A stretch of 64,000 bases of DNA, from contig CAJUCT010000021.1 of assembly GCA_910585015.1 (NCBI GenBank), positions 10,614 through 74,613 on the forward strand, in the 5' to 3' direction. The DNA comes from an uncultured Acetatifactor sp. GTDB taxonomy: Bacteria > Bacillota > Clostridia > Lachnospirales > Lachnospiraceae. The notes beneath the pieces were generated by a model. It worked only from the letters and a program-made list of their open reading frames with translations. It did not search any database and had not been told where the DNA came from. Position numbers and translations under genes: made by a program. Shown one piece after another: positions 17,508 to 26,655 of this stretch; position 1 is the first letter of the stretch, and each line of letters opens with the position of its first letter.

Positions 17508-17700
17508 ATGAACAGAGAAGAATTGTTAGAATTATGGTTGCGTGAAGACCAAGCAGCCCACATCCACGGATGGAGTTTCTCCCACATAAGAGGGAAGTAC
17601 CAGGAGGGGAGTTTTTGCTGTCCCTGAGCCATCCCTGCCGCAATCTGGCGGCACGGAAAGTTACCGTTTTCTTCTGGTTGCCCAAAAGGCGAAAACCTGA
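17508..17700 (+). pseudogene. Internally deleted SAM-methyltransferase remnant
   Basis: An ATG at 17508 with AAAGGAG in front starts MNREELLELWLREDQAAHIH, a beginning typical of a small class I SAM-dependent methyltransferase family in Clostridia, but the frame stops after about 39 codons. Shortly after, a frame reading ESYRFLLVAQKAKT and a stop at 17698-17700 resembles the C-terminal end of the same family. The middle of the gene, including the SAM site, is missing. This is recognition from memory of the family ends and should be checked by alignment. Confidence 0.5.
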
Positions 17701-17709
17701 AATTTCGTG

Positions 17710-17737
17710 TTGACATTGAAAGGGAAAGGTTTATAAT
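17710..17737 (+). promoter_or_regulatory. Promoter for ilvE
   Basis: TTGACA (17710-17715), 16-bp spacer, TATAAT (17732-17737). It starts right after the methyltransferase remnant and drives ilvE through a leader of about 50 nt, too short for a T-box. Confidence 0.8.
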
Positions 17738-17796
17738 AAACAAAAACGCATTTTCTATACACGGGTACAGAAAAGAGGAAAGGATGAGGGTTTGAG

Positions 17797-18822
17797 ATGG
17801 AAAAGAAGAACATCGACTGGAGCAATATAGGCTTTGGATATGTACAGACAGACTATCGGTATGTGTCCAATTTCACCGATGGGGCATGGGACGGAGGTGT
17901 GCTGACGCAGGATTCCAATATCGTGCTGAATGAGTGCGCCGGGGTTTTGCAGTATGCCCAGACCATCTTTGAGGGCCTTAAGGCATATACCACAGAGGAC
18001 GGCCATATAGTGACCTTCCGTCCGGATCTGAATGCGGAGCGTATGATGGATTCCGCGGCCAGGCTGGAGATGCCGGTATTCCCCAAGGAGAGATTTATTG
18101 ATGCGGTGAATCAGGTGGTGGCGGCCAACGAGGCTTATGTCCCCCCCTACGGCAGCGGAGCGACTCTGTACCTGCGTCCCTATATGTTCGGTATGAATTC
18201 GGTTATCGGTGTAAAGCCTGCGGACGACTATCAGTTCAGACTTTTCTGTACCCCTGTAGGCCCCTATTTTAAGGGAGGAGCGAAGCCCCTGACTATCCGT
18301 GTCAGCGATTTTGACAGGGCAGCTCCCAATGGCACGGGCCATATCAAGGCAGGGCTTAACTATGCCATGAGCCTGCATGCCATTGTATCCGCTCATCATG
18401 AGGGATATGATGAGAATATGTACTTAGATCCCAAGACCCGCACTAAAGTGGAGGAGACGGGCGGCGCCAACTTCCTGTTTGTGACCAGGGACGGCAAAGT
18501 GGTAACTCCCAAGTCAGACAGCATCCTGCCCTCCATCACCCGCCGTTCCTTGGTTCATGTGGCCCAGAAATATCTGGGCCTGGAAGTGGAGGAGAGGGAA
18601 GTGCTCTTGGAGGAAGTGCAGGATTTCGCGGAGTGCGGCCTGTGCGGCACGGCGGCGGTTATCTCTCCTGTGGGCAAAATTGTGGATCACGGCAGGGAGA
18701 TCTGTCTGCCCAGCGGTATGAGCGAGATGGGTCCTGTCACCAAGAAGCTGTATGACACCCTGACGGGTATCCAGATGGGACGCATCCAGGCTCCCGAGGG
18801 ATGGATTCATGTAATCAAATAA
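17797..18822 (+). CDS. ilvE: Branched-chain amino acid aminotransferase
   Basis: 341 aa, fold type IV PLP enzyme that transfers the amino group between branched-chain amino acids and 2-oxoglutarate. Visible motifs: QYAQTIFEGLKAYTTEDG (about 50-67), GSGATLYLRPYMFG, the PLP lysine in GHIKAGLNYAMS (about 186), and EETGGANFLFV. The C-terminal FAECGLCGTAAVISPVGKI is the cofactor phosphate-binding region. Length matches the large (about 340-aa) BCAT subgroup. It is a single-gene unit with its own promoter and terminator. Confidence 0.93.
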   Translation: MEKKNIDWSNIGFGYVQTDYRYVSNFTDGAWDGGVLTQDSNIVLNECAGVLQYAQTIFEGLKAYTTEDGHIVTFRPDLNAERMMDSAARLEMPVFPKERFIDAVNQVVAANEAYVPPYGSGATLYLRPYMFGMNSVIGVKPADDYQFRLFCTPVGPYFKGGAKPLTIRVSDFDRAAPNGTGHIKAGLNYAMSLHAIVSAHHEGYDENMYLDPKTRTKVEETGGANFLFVTRDGKVVTPKSDSILPSITRRSLVHVAQKYLGLEVEEREVLLEEVQDFAECGLCGTAAVISPVGKIVDHGREICLPSGMSEMGPVTKKLYDTLTGIQMGRIQAPEGWIHVIK

Positions 18823-18840
18823 AAACGATCCGGCACAATG

Positions 18841-18882
18841 CGTCCGATCTGCGAGGAGAACCTTTCGGATCGGACGTTTTTT
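18841..18882 (+). terminator. Intrinsic terminator of ilvE
   Basis: Stem CGTCCGATC (18841-18849) / GATCGGACG (18868-18876) followed by TTTTTT. Confidence 0.88.
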
Positions 18883-18958
18883 CAAGAATTTTATAGACCG
18901 GTCATTATTCTGGTGCCCCTGCGCTGACAGAGGGGTATTATCTTGGGAGGAGCATGTC

Positions 18959-20221
18959 ATGAAATTCCTGCACACAGGGGATCTTCATATTGGAAAAAAA
19001 TTGTTTGAGGCGTCGGTATTGGAGGATCAGGCACACATTCTGAACCAGATCCATGAGATTGCCCTGGCGGAGCAGGTGCAGGCGGTGGTGCTGGCGGGGG
19101 ATCTGTACGACCGAAGCGTACCTCCCGCGGAGGCCGTGACCCTGCTGGATGATTTTTTAACCCGGCTGGTGCAGGCGGGTATCCCGGTGATAGCCGTCAG
19201 CGGCAACCATGATTCCCCGGAGCGCATTTCCTTTGGGGAGAAAATTCTGGAGAAGCAGGGCCTGTATCTGGCCGGTGTCTATGAAGGCAGCCTGCGCCGG
19301 GTGGAGATCTCGGACGGGGAGACCAAAGTGTGCTTTGTGTGCCTGCCCTTTGTGAAGCCGGCCCAGGTGGAGGAAACCACCAGCGCCGGGGCAGTGGCGA
19401 GAATACTGTATAAAGAGGGACTGCTGGCGGATGATATAAGCGGGCAGGAACAGGATAAAGACACGGCGCAAAAACAGGAGAAGGCGGCTGCACAAGAAAA
19501 TACGGCAGAGGGACCGATGACAGGCAGTGAAGGCATGGATGTATGTGAGGTTCCTATGCGCCAAGTGCTGGTCACCCACTACTTTGTCACGGGGGAAAAC
19601 GGCCAGGCCCCGCAGCTGGCGGATTCCGAGACCAGTGTGGACGTGGGCGGCATTGACAATATCCCGGCGGATGTTTTTAAGGCTTTTGACTATGTGGCTC
19701 TGGGGCATATCCACAGATGTCAGCAGGTGGGCGAGGGGCCAATCTGGTATGCCGGAGCGCCCATGAAGTATTCCTTTTCCGAGACGAGGGATACCAAGAG
19801 CGTCAATATCGTGGAACTGCGGGGACAGGATCCGGTCACGGTCACCCGCAGGTATCTGACGCCTATCCGAGAGATGCGCTGTATCAAAGGACAGCTGCGG
19901 GATTTGATCCGTCCGGAGACGGTGGGGGCGGAGGGAGTATCCAGTGAAGATTATATCCAGGCAACCCTGACTGACCGGGAGGAACTGATAGACCCCATCG
20001 GTGTCCTGAGAAGCGTATATCCCAATGTGATGCAGATTTTGTCCCAGCGGTATGAGGAAGCCGGTAGGGACAATTATGTGAGCCGTCTTCAGGACAGACG
20101 CAGAGAGCCGCAGGAACTATTTGGGGACTTTTATGAAATGCTGACAGGGGAGAAACTATCCGAGAGTCAGCGGGAACTGGCGCGGGATGTGGCGGAGCGT
20201 TTATTAAGCCCTGAGGGCTGA
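18959..20221 (+). CDS. sbcD: Exonuclease SbcCD subunit D
   Basis: 420 aa Mre11-type phosphoesterase. Metal-site motifs: HTGDLHIGKKL (about 5-15), LAGDLYDRSVPP (about 46), VSGNHDSPERI (about 80), and VALGHIHRCQQVG (about 245). With SbcC it forms an ATP-dependent nuclease that opens hairpins and processes double-strand ends. A Gln/Glu/Lys-rich low-complexity segment of about 40 residues (about 155-195) interrupts the core between phosphoesterase motifs and is longer than usual. sbcC starts 29 bp downstream, as expected for an operon. The start ATG follows GGGAGGAGC. Confidence 0.93.
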   Translation: MKFLHTGDLHIGKKLFEASVLEDQAHILNQIHEIALAEQVQAVVLAGDLYDRSVPPAEAVTLLDDFLTRLVQAGIPVIAVSGNHDSPERISFGEKILEKQGLYLAGVYEGSLRRVEISDGETKVCFVCLPFVKPAQVEETTSAGAVARILYKEGLLADDISGQEQDKDTAQKQEKAAAQENTAEGPMTGSEGMDVCEVPMRQVLVTHYFVTGENGQAPQLADSETSVDVGGIDNIPADVFKAFDYVALGHIHRCQQVGEGPIWYAGAPMKYSFSETRDTKSVNIVELRGQDPVTVTRRYLTPIREMRCIKGQLRDLIRPETVGAEGVSSEDYIQATLTDREELIDPIGVLRSVYPNVMQILSQRYEEAGRDNYVSRLQDRRREPQELFGDFYEMLTGEKLSESQRELARDVAERLLSPEG

Positions 20222-20250
20222 GGGAGGGGCATTGTCCGGAAAGGAGCAGC

Positions 20251-22962
20251 ATGAAGCCGATTCGATTGGAGATATGCGGGTGGGGACCCTATAAGGATGT
20301 GGAGACGGTGGAGTTCTCCAGGCTGGGCGGACAGGGATTGTTCCTGATCACCGGAGCCACCGGGGCGGGCAAGACCACTCTTTTTGACGCCATCACTTAT
20401 GCCCTGTACGGGGCTCTGAGCGGCGAGGTGCGGGATAAGGAACGGGGAGGGGTCCGCAGCGACTTCGCAAAGCCGGAGACTCCTACCTATGTGGAACTGG
20501 AGATGGAGCACAGGGGCAGGGTATACCGTATACGCCGCAATCCGGAATACATGCGCCCCAGGAAAAAGGGAGGCGGGGGCGCGCTGGCCCGGGAGAAAGA
20601 GAATGCCGTCCTTTACCTGCCCGAGGAGCAGATTCTGGAGGGGGTCAAGGAGGTGAACGCCAGACTGCAGGACATTCTGGCGCTGGATTATTCCCAGTTC
20701 AAGCAGATTTCCATGATAGCCCAGGGAGAGTTTGCCCGGCTTCTGACTGCCCCGCCCAGGGACAAAACCAGGATCTTCCGGCAGATCTTCGACACGGGGA
20801 TATATGAGAGGTTTACTGCGCAGCTGGGAGCTATGGCCAGGGAACACTATCAGCAGGTAATGCAGCAGAGGCAGATGCTGGAGGAGCAGCTGAGGGGTCT
20901 CTTTCCTGTTTTGCAGGAGATGCTGAGTAAAATGAAACGGCAGCAGGAGACGGCTTCGCCGGAGCAGGGGATCCATACGGAAATAGTCGGCGGGGCGGAA
21001 CATTTACAGGAACTGCTTTCCGCCGAGTACCCACAATACGATGCCATAGAGGAAAGCCTGGAACAGCTGCGGCGGATGGGGGATAAGTACCTGGAACAGC
21101 TGCGCGGCGTCTATGAGCGGCAGGACGGGGAACTGGAACAGCTGCAGAGACAGCTTCAGAGCCGTGAGGAGGAGAACAGGCAGATTCTGTCCTATCAACA
21201 GGCTTGTCGGGAGGGGGAAGCGCTGGCAAAACAGCGGGAGAACTGCCGGGAGAAGGAGCGCAGGCTGGAAAAGGCCATGGCGGCTATGGGTGTGGAGGCC
21301 GCGGCAGGAGCCTGGAACCATGCGGGGGAGCGGCGGGATCGGCTGGCCCGGGAGGAGACGCTGCTGATCCGGGAGATCCGGGAAGAGGAACTGCTGCGGC
21401 AGGCCCAGGCTCCCCTTTGGGAACTGCGGGAAGAGGGAATCAGGCTGGTGGAAATCATGAAGCAATATGAGCTCATAACCGGCCAGTACAAGCGGCAGCA
21501 AAAGGACACGCAGGATTTGGACGCGCAGCTGACACAGGGCAGGGAGACATATCTGACCCTGGAAACCGTTGGCCGACAGGCCCAGAAAGCCTACGAGGAG
21601 GCTTTGCAGGCCCAGCGCCATGGGGCCATCGGTCTGGCGGCCCGGGATCTGCGCCCCGGCTGCCCCTGTCCTGTGTGCGGCTCCCTGGAGCATCCCGCCC
21701 CCGCCCATATGGAGGGGGATATCCTGTCGGAAGAGGCGCTGGAAGCCCTGGAAAAGGACTGGAAGCGGCGGCAGCTGGAGATGGAGCAGTGTCACGGGAA
21801 AGTAGTGGCACTGCGGACCAGAGCGGAAGACGCCCGGCAGCAGCTTCAGGTTATGGAGCAGCAAAAGCAGTCATTGCACAGGCAGCTGGAGGAGGAGAAG
21901 AGAGATCCGCTGCAGCCCCTGAAAGCACTGTCTCCTAAGGAAGCCGAGAAGAAGCTGCTGGACTGCACAGAGCAGATGACCGCTCTAAAAGCCCGGCTGG
22001 CGGAAAAAGAGGCCCGGCTGGCCGCGGTGGGCGAGGAGCGGAGACAGGCGGAGGAGGCGGAAACGCAGACCCGGCAGGTATTTCAGGAGCAGCTGGCCCA
22101 GAGCGGCCTGGCATCCTGGGAAGAATTTCAGGCAGGCCGGATGGAGCGGGCCCGGCGGGAAGCGTTACAGAAAGAGATTCAGGTTTACCAGGAACAGGTG
22201 GCGGCCAACGCCGGGCTCCAGGAGCATCTGCGAGCCGTGATCAGCAGGGAAGAGCCCTGGGAAAACCGGCAGCTGGCAGAGCGTCTTGAGGAGCAGAGGT
22301 CTTGCAGGGCGGCAGCCCTTAAGACCGTCGGCAGCTGGGAGGGCTGTCAGACGGAACTGAAACGGGTACATGGGCTTTTGCGGGAGAAGCGCAAGGTGAT
22401 AGAAGCGGAAAGCCTGAAATATGGAGCCGTCAAAGAACTGGAAAATATCGCTGCCGGCAATAACGGCAGGAAGCTGGTATTTGAGCAGTATGTGCTGGCA
22501 GGATATTTTGAGGAGATACTCCGGGCGGCCAATGTCCGTTTTGGCAGGATGACCGGGGGACGCTATGAGATGCACCGGGTGGAAGAGGTGGGAGATGGCC
22601 GCGTCAAGGACAATCTGGAGATCGAGGTGCTGGATTTTTACACGGGCAAGTACCGCTCCGTGCGTACCCTCTCCGGAGGAGAGACTTTTAAGGCATCTCT
22701 GGCGCTGGCCCTGGGGCTCAGCGACGTGATCCAGGCGGCCAGCGGCGGTGTGCGTGTGGACACGCTGTTTATTGATGAGGGATTCGGCGCGCTGGACAGT
22801 GAATCCCTGGATCAGGCTTGCGAGACCCTGATGGGCCTGGCGGAGACGGATCGGCTTATTGGCATCATTTCCCATGTGCCGGAGTTGAAGGAGAGGATCA
22901 GCCGACAGATCGTGGTGGACAAGAGCGGAAGCGGCAGCAGAGTGCGGCTGGAAGTGGGATAG
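20251..22962 (+). CDS. sbcC: Exonuclease SbcCD subunit C
   Basis: 903 aa SMC/Rad50-type ATPase. The N-terminal half-site has ITGATGAGKTTLFDAITYALYG (Walker A, about 30-50); long coiled coils flank a zinc hook CPVCG at about residue 475; the C-terminal half has signature TLSGGETFKASLALALGLSD and Walker B DTLFIDEGFGALD (about 830-842). It supplies ATP-driven DNA tethering for SbcD. Many Gln/Glu/Arg repeats are from the coiled coil. The RBS is AAAGGAGC. Confidence 0.94.
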   Translation: MKPIRLEICGWGPYKDVETVEFSRLGGQGLFLITGATGAGKTTLFDAITYALYGALSGEVRDKERGGVRSDFAKPETPTYVELEMEHRGRVYRIRRNPEYMRPRKKGGGGALAREKENAVLYLPEEQILEGVKEVNARLQDILALDYSQFKQISMIAQGEFARLLTAPPRDKTRIFRQIFDTGIYERFTAQLGAMAREHYQQVMQQRQMLEEQLRGLFPVLQEMLSKMKRQQETASPEQGIHTEIVGGAEHLQELLSAEYPQYDAIEESLEQLRRMGDKYLEQLRGVYERQDGELEQLQRQLQSREEENRQILSYQQACREGEALAKQRENCREKERRLEKAMAAMGVEAAAGAWNHAGERRDRLAREETLLIREIREEELLRQAQAPLWELREEGIRLVEIMKQYELITGQYKRQQKDTQDLDAQLTQGRETYLTLETVGRQAQKAYEEALQAQRHGAIGLAARDLRPGCPCPVCGSLEHPAPAHMEGDILSEEALEALEKDWKRRQLEMEQCHGKVVALRTRAEDARQQLQVMEQQKQSLHRQLEEEKRDPLQPLKALSPKEAEKKLLDCTEQMTALKARLAEKEARLAAVGEERRQAEEAETQTRQVFQEQLAQSGLASWEEFQAGRMERARREALQKEIQVYQEQVAANAGLQEHLRAVISREEPWENRQLAERLEEQRSCRAAALKTVGSWEGCQTELKRVHGLLREKRKVIEAESLKYGAVKELENIAAGNNGRKLVFEQYVLAGYFEEILRAANVRFGRMTGGRYEMHRVEEVGDGRVKDNLEIEVLDFYTGKYRSVRTLSGGETFKASLALALGLSDVIQAASGGVRVDTLFIDEGFGALDSESLDQACETLMGLAETDRLIGIISHVPELKERISRQIVVDKSGSGSRVRLEVG

Positions 22963-22980
22963 GGTGAGGTGGAGATTAAT

Positions 22981-24066
22981 TTGAAAAAGAGAAAATTATG
23001 TGGAACAAATTTATATAGACGATTTCTGGGCAGTCTGCTGGCGATTGGGCTGGCGGTTCTGGCCCTGAACGGCTGCGGCCTGGAAGGGCACTTTTCCAGA
23101 GTGGTGTTTACCACCGGTTTTGGCAGGGACGAAGTGTTCCGCATCGGGAGAAGCAACTGCACACTGCCGGAGTTCATGGTATACCTGGTCAACACCCAGA
23201 ACCAATATGAGAATGTGTATGGGGAGCAGATCTGGAGCGTGGAGTTGGATGGCGTGACTCTGGAGGACAATGTAAAGGACACAGTGCTGGCTAAGCTGGC
23301 CCAGATCAAGACCATGTACCTGATGGCAAAAGATAGGGACATGGAACTGGACCAGGGGGAGAAACAGCGGGTGGAAGAGACGGCGCGGACCTATTACGAA
23401 TCCCTGACGGACCGGGAGCGCCAGGTCATGGGGGTGGATCAGGATACCATCCGGCAGCTGTATACGGAGTACGCCATGGCGGAGAAAGTGTACAATCAGA
23501 TCATCGAGGGGATCAACCCGGAAATCAGCGATGACGAGGCCCGCACCATCACCGTTGAGCACATTCTGATCCGCACATACACCACCGACGGCACGGGCAA
23601 ACGTATCGACTATTCGGAGAGCATGAAGCAGGAGTGCTATGATCAGATTGAACAGTTGCGGGAACAGGCGGTAAACGAGGAGGAAGATTTTGCGGAGTTG
23701 GCGGCAAAATACAGCGAGGACGAGAATCTGCGTTTTTCCTTCCGCAAGGGGGAGATTGATCCCGCGCTGGAAGAGGTGGCTTTCAAGCTGGGAAACGGGG
23801 AGATCAGCGATGTGGTGGAACTGGATGACGGCTACCACCTGCTTCGCTGCGTCAGCACCTTTGACCGGGAGGAGACAGACGCCAACAAGCTGAAAATAGT
23901 GGAGGAAAGACAGGGCCAGGTCTTCGGCGGGGAGTATGATGCCTTCGTGGAGACCCTTGTGCGCAGCATGAACGAGGAACTGTGGCAGGAGATTGCGCTG
24001 GTTCATGACCAGGAGATAAGTACCGATGATTTTTTTGCCTTATATGAGCAGATGCGGAATCCATAA
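22981..24066 (+). CDS. PrsA-like lipoprotein peptidyl-prolyl isomerase
   Basis: About 361 aa. A TTG at 22981 after GAGGTGGAG is the likely start; a GTG at 22969 is also in frame. The basic N-terminus and hydrophobic segment end in LALNGC, a lipobox that should be lipid-modified at Cys. A helical chaperone-like segment (about 60-190) leads to a parvulin/PpiC domain: VEHILIRTYTTDG (about 195), FAELAAKYSEDE, FRKGEIDPALEEVAFKLGNGEISDVVELDDGYHLLRCVS (split across about 245-290). It should act on the outer face of the membrane to fold secreted proteins. It starts 18 bp after sbcC and ends before the CIRCE region. Confidence 0.85.
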   Translation: MKKRKLCGTNLYRRFLGSLLAIGLAVLALNGCGLEGHFSRVVFTTGFGRDEVFRIGRSNCTLPEFMVYLVNTQNQYENVYGEQIWSVELDGVTLEDNVKDTVLAKLAQIKTMYLMAKDRDMELDQGEKQRVEETARTYYESLTDRERQVMGVDQDTIRQLYTEYAMAEKVYNQIIEGINPEISDDEARTITVEHILIRTYTTDGTGKRIDYSESMKQECYDQIEQLREQAVNEEEDFAELAAKYSEDENLRFSFRKGEIDPALEEVAFKLGNGEISDVVELDDGYHLLRCVSTFDREETDANKLKIVEERQGQVFGGEYDAFVETLVRSMNEELWQEIALVHDQEISTDDFFALYEQMRNP

Positions 24067-24102
24067 TAAATGACAGTTAATGAAAATTTTAGAATTATAA
24101 AA

Positions 24103-24136
24103 AGTGCCTGGAAATGCCGTATTTCCGGCACTATTT
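24103..24136 (+). terminator. Hairpin after PrsA-like gene
   Basis: Stem AGTGCC-T-GGAAAT (24103-24115, one bulged T) / ATTTCCGGCACT (24121-24132) with ATTTT after it. Probably a terminator. Confidence 0.65.
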
Positions 24137-24145
24137 TGCGAATTG

Positions 24146-24172
24146 TTAGCACTCGTGCGAAATGAGTGCTAA
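24146..24172 (+). promoter_or_regulatory. CIRCE element (HrcA operator)
   Basis: Exact consensus TTAGCACTC-N9-GAGTGCTAA, 7 bp upstream of the -35 box of the htpG promoter. HrcA repression of htpG is the direct prediction. Confidence 0.95.
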
Positions 24173-24179
24173 TTTTGGG

Positions 24180-24208
24180 TTGACATTTGCGGACAAGAGT
24201 TTTACACT
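24180..24208 (+). promoter_or_regulatory. htpG promoter
   Basis: TTGACA (24180-24185), 17-bp spacer, TACACT (24203-24208), placed just after the CIRCE element. Confidence 0.8.
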
Positions 24209-24319
24209 TATCAATAGCGGCGGAAAATTTTAAACCGGAGAGTACAAAGCAATGTATCCTCTCGGGAGTTTTTCTGCAAAATACAGAGTAAAAAAGAATA
24301 AGAAAAGGATGTGGTAAGT

Positions 24320-26500
24320 ATGGCAGCAAAAAATGGAAGTTTGTCAATCAACAGCGAAAACATTTTCCCGATTATCAAGAAGTGGTTGTACAATGACCAC
24401 GATATCTTTTACAGGGAACTGATCTCCAACGGGTGTGACGCCATCACCAAGCTGAAGAAGCTGGATATGATGGGCGAGTATACCTTGCCGGATGATTACA
24501 AAGCCAGGATCGATGTGGTGGTGGATCCGGAGAACAAGACCCTGACCTTTACCGACAATGGTTTGGGTATGACCGCCGACGAGGTGGAGGAGTATATCAA
24601 TCAGATCGCTTTTTCCGGCGCGACGGATTTCATTGAAAAGTACAAGGATAAGAGCAATGCGGACCAGATTATCGGTCATTTCGGACTGGGTTTTTACTCG
24701 GCTTTCATGGTGGCTGACGAAGTGCATATTGACACCCTTTCCTATCAGGAGGGCGCGGCGCCGGTGCATTGGGAGTGTGACGGCGGCACGGAGTTCTCTA
24801 TGGAGGACGGGAACAAGGAGGGCGTGGGCACCACTATCACCCTGTTTTTAAATGACGACTGCCTGGAGTTCTGCAACGAGTACAAGGCCCGTGAGGTTTT
24901 GAAGAAATACTGTTCGTTCATGCCCACGGAGATCTATCTGTCCAAGGCGGGCAGCCAGGAGACCCAGATCATCAAGGCGGAGGAAAAGCTGGAGGACGAT
25001 GTGGTGATCGAGGAGATCCACCCGGAGGTCAAGGAAGCCAAGGAGGGCGAGGAGCCGGAAGAGCCCGGCGAGGAGAAGCTGAAGATTAAAAAGCGTCCTG
25101 AACTGATCAACGAGACCGTGCCCCTGTGGACCAAACATCCCAACGACTGCACCAAGGAGGAGTATCTGGCATTTTACCGCAAGGTGTTCCAGGACTACAA
25201 GGAGCCACTGTTCTGGGTACACCTGAACATGGATTACCCCTTCAACTTAAAGGGTATCCTGTATTTTCCCAAGATCAACATGGAGTACGAGTCCATTGAA
25301 GGCACCATCAAGCTGTACAACAATCAGGTATTCATCGCGGACAATATCAAGGAGGTTATCCCGGAATTTCTGTTGCTGTTAAAAGGTGTTATCGACTGCC
25401 CGGATCTGCCTCTGAATGTGTCCAGAAGCGCGTTGCAGAATGACGGCTTTGTGAAGAAGATCTCCGAGTTTATCAGCAAGAAGGTGGCCGACAAACTCTC
25501 CGGCATGTGCAAGACGGAGAAGGAGGAGTACGATAAGTACTGGGATGACATCAGCCCCTTCATCAAGTTTGGATGCCTGAGAGACGACAAGTTCTGTGAG
25601 AAGATGAATGACTATATCCTGTTCAAGAACCTGGAGGGCAAATACCTGACTCTGCCGGAGTGTCTGGAGATCAAACCCATGGACTCTGAGGAGACAGACG
25701 GCGCCGCAGGTGAGAACGGTGAGACGGCAGAGGCTGGCAGCGCAGTGGATGAGAACGGCGAGGCGGCAGAGGCTGGCAGCGCAGTGGATGAGAACGGCGA
25801 GGCGGTGGAGGCCGAGATCGTATCAGAGGAGCCTGGGGAGAACCAGGAGACAGAGGAAGGCGGCGAGGAGGCCGAGGAAGAGAAAAAGGAGAAGATCATT
25901 TACTATGTGACGGACGAGCAGCAGCAGAGCCAGTATATCAATATGTTCAAGGCCGCCAAGATGGATGCGGTGATCCTGACCCATAATATTGACCAGCCCT
26001 TTATCTCCCAGCTGGAATCCAAGAACGAGGGCGTGAAGTTCCTGCGCATTGACGCGGATCTGACGGATACACTTAAGGCCAAGACTTCCAAGAAGGCTGA
26101 GAAAGAGATGGAAGAGCAGGCGGAAGCCGTCACTGCCATCATGAAGAAGGCCCTGAAGAATGACAAGATCACGGTTAAAGTGGAGAAGCTGAAGAACAAG
26201 AAGATTTCCTCCGTGATCACGCTGTCCGAGGAGAGCAGACGGATGCAGGACATGATGAAGATGTACTCCATGAACGGCATGGATATGGGTGGCTTCGGCG
26301 CGGAGGGAGAGACTCTGGTGCTGAACGCGAACCATCCGCTGGTGCAGTATGTGGTGGAGCACCAGGACGGCGAGAATGTGGAGATGATCTGCGAGCAGCT
26401 GTATGATTTGGCCAAAATCCAGCATGCGCCGCTGACGCCGGAGGCCATGACCAGGTTTATCGCCAGAAGCAATGATATTATGTTGATGCTGGCAAAATAA
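24320..26500 (+). CDS. htpG: HSP90-family chaperone HtpG with acidic insert
   Basis: 726 aa from the ATG at 24320 (AAAAGGA upstream); a GTG at 24311 is too close to the RBS. The GHKL ATPase domain shows YRELISNGCDAITKL, DNGLGMTADEV and IGHFGLGFYSAFMVAD; the middle domain has LNVSRSALQND with the ATP-contacting Arg; the C-terminal dimerisation domain ends before the stop. Between middle and C-terminal domains (about residues 455-523) lies a highly acidic, Glu/Ala/Gly-rich insert containing a 13-residue tandem repeat, making the protein about 100 aa longer than usual bacterial HtpG. A CIRCE element precedes its promoter, so heat-shock control through HrcA is likely. Confidence 0.95.
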   Translation: MAAKNGSLSINSENIFPIIKKWLYNDHDIFYRELISNGCDAITKLKKLDMMGEYTLPDDYKARIDVVVDPENKTLTFTDNGLGMTADEVEEYINQIAFSGATDFIEKYKDKSNADQIIGHFGLGFYSAFMVADEVHIDTLSYQEGAAPVHWECDGGTEFSMEDGNKEGVGTTITLFLNDDCLEFCNEYKAREVLKKYCSFMPTEIYLSKAGSQETQIIKAEEKLEDDVVIEEIHPEVKEAKEGEEPEEPGEEKLKIKKRPELINETVPLWTKHPNDCTKEEYLAFYRKVFQDYKEPLFWVHLNMDYPFNLKGILYFPKINMEYESIEGTIKLYNNQVFIADNIKEVIPEFLLLLKGVIDCPDLPLNVSRSALQNDGFVKKISEFISKKVADKLSGMCKTEKEEYDKYWDDISPFIKFGCLRDDKFCEKMNDYILFKNLEGKYLTLPECLEIKPMDSEETDGAAGENGETAEAGSAVDENGEAAEAGSAVDENGEAVEAEIVSEEPGENQETEEGGEEAEEEKKEKIIYYVTDEQQQSQYINMFKAAKMDAVILTHNIDQPFISQLESKNEGVKFLRIDADLTDTLKAKTSKKAEKEMEEQAEAVTAIMKKALKNDKITVKVEKLKNKKISSVITLSEESRRMQDMMKMYSMNGMDMGGFGAEGETLVLNANHPLVQYVVEHQDGENVEMICEQLYDLAKIQHAPLTPEAMTRFIARSNDIMLMLAK
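25727..25804 (+). repeat. 39-bp coding tandem repeat in htpG
   Basis: Two adjacent in-frame 39-bp units (25727-25765, 25766-25804), each encoding AEAGSAVDENGEA, with a degenerate partial unit before them. Unit number could change without breaking the frame. Confidence 0.85.
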
Positions 26501-26533
26501 AATACAGGCAAAGCAGAGCAGCCCCTTCTTTCA

Positions 26534-26575
26534 AGCCCTAAATTTACATTTTGTGTAGATTTAGGGCTGTTTTTG
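26534..26575 (+). terminator. Intrinsic terminator of htpG
   Basis: Stem AGCCCTAAAT (26534-26543) / ATTTAGGGCT (26559-26568), extended by inner TACA/TGTA pairing, followed by a T-run. Confidence 0.9.
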
Positions 26576-26655
26576 TGTTATGATAAAAATTACGGCTTAG
26601 AGACTGTAAAGATTCATTCTTTAACAGTTTATTAGGAAGGATAGAGGAATACATC

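Noticed and set aside
17738..17796. T-box leader for ilvE
   Set aside because: The leader between promoter and start is only about 50 nt, with no room for specifier stem and antiterminator.
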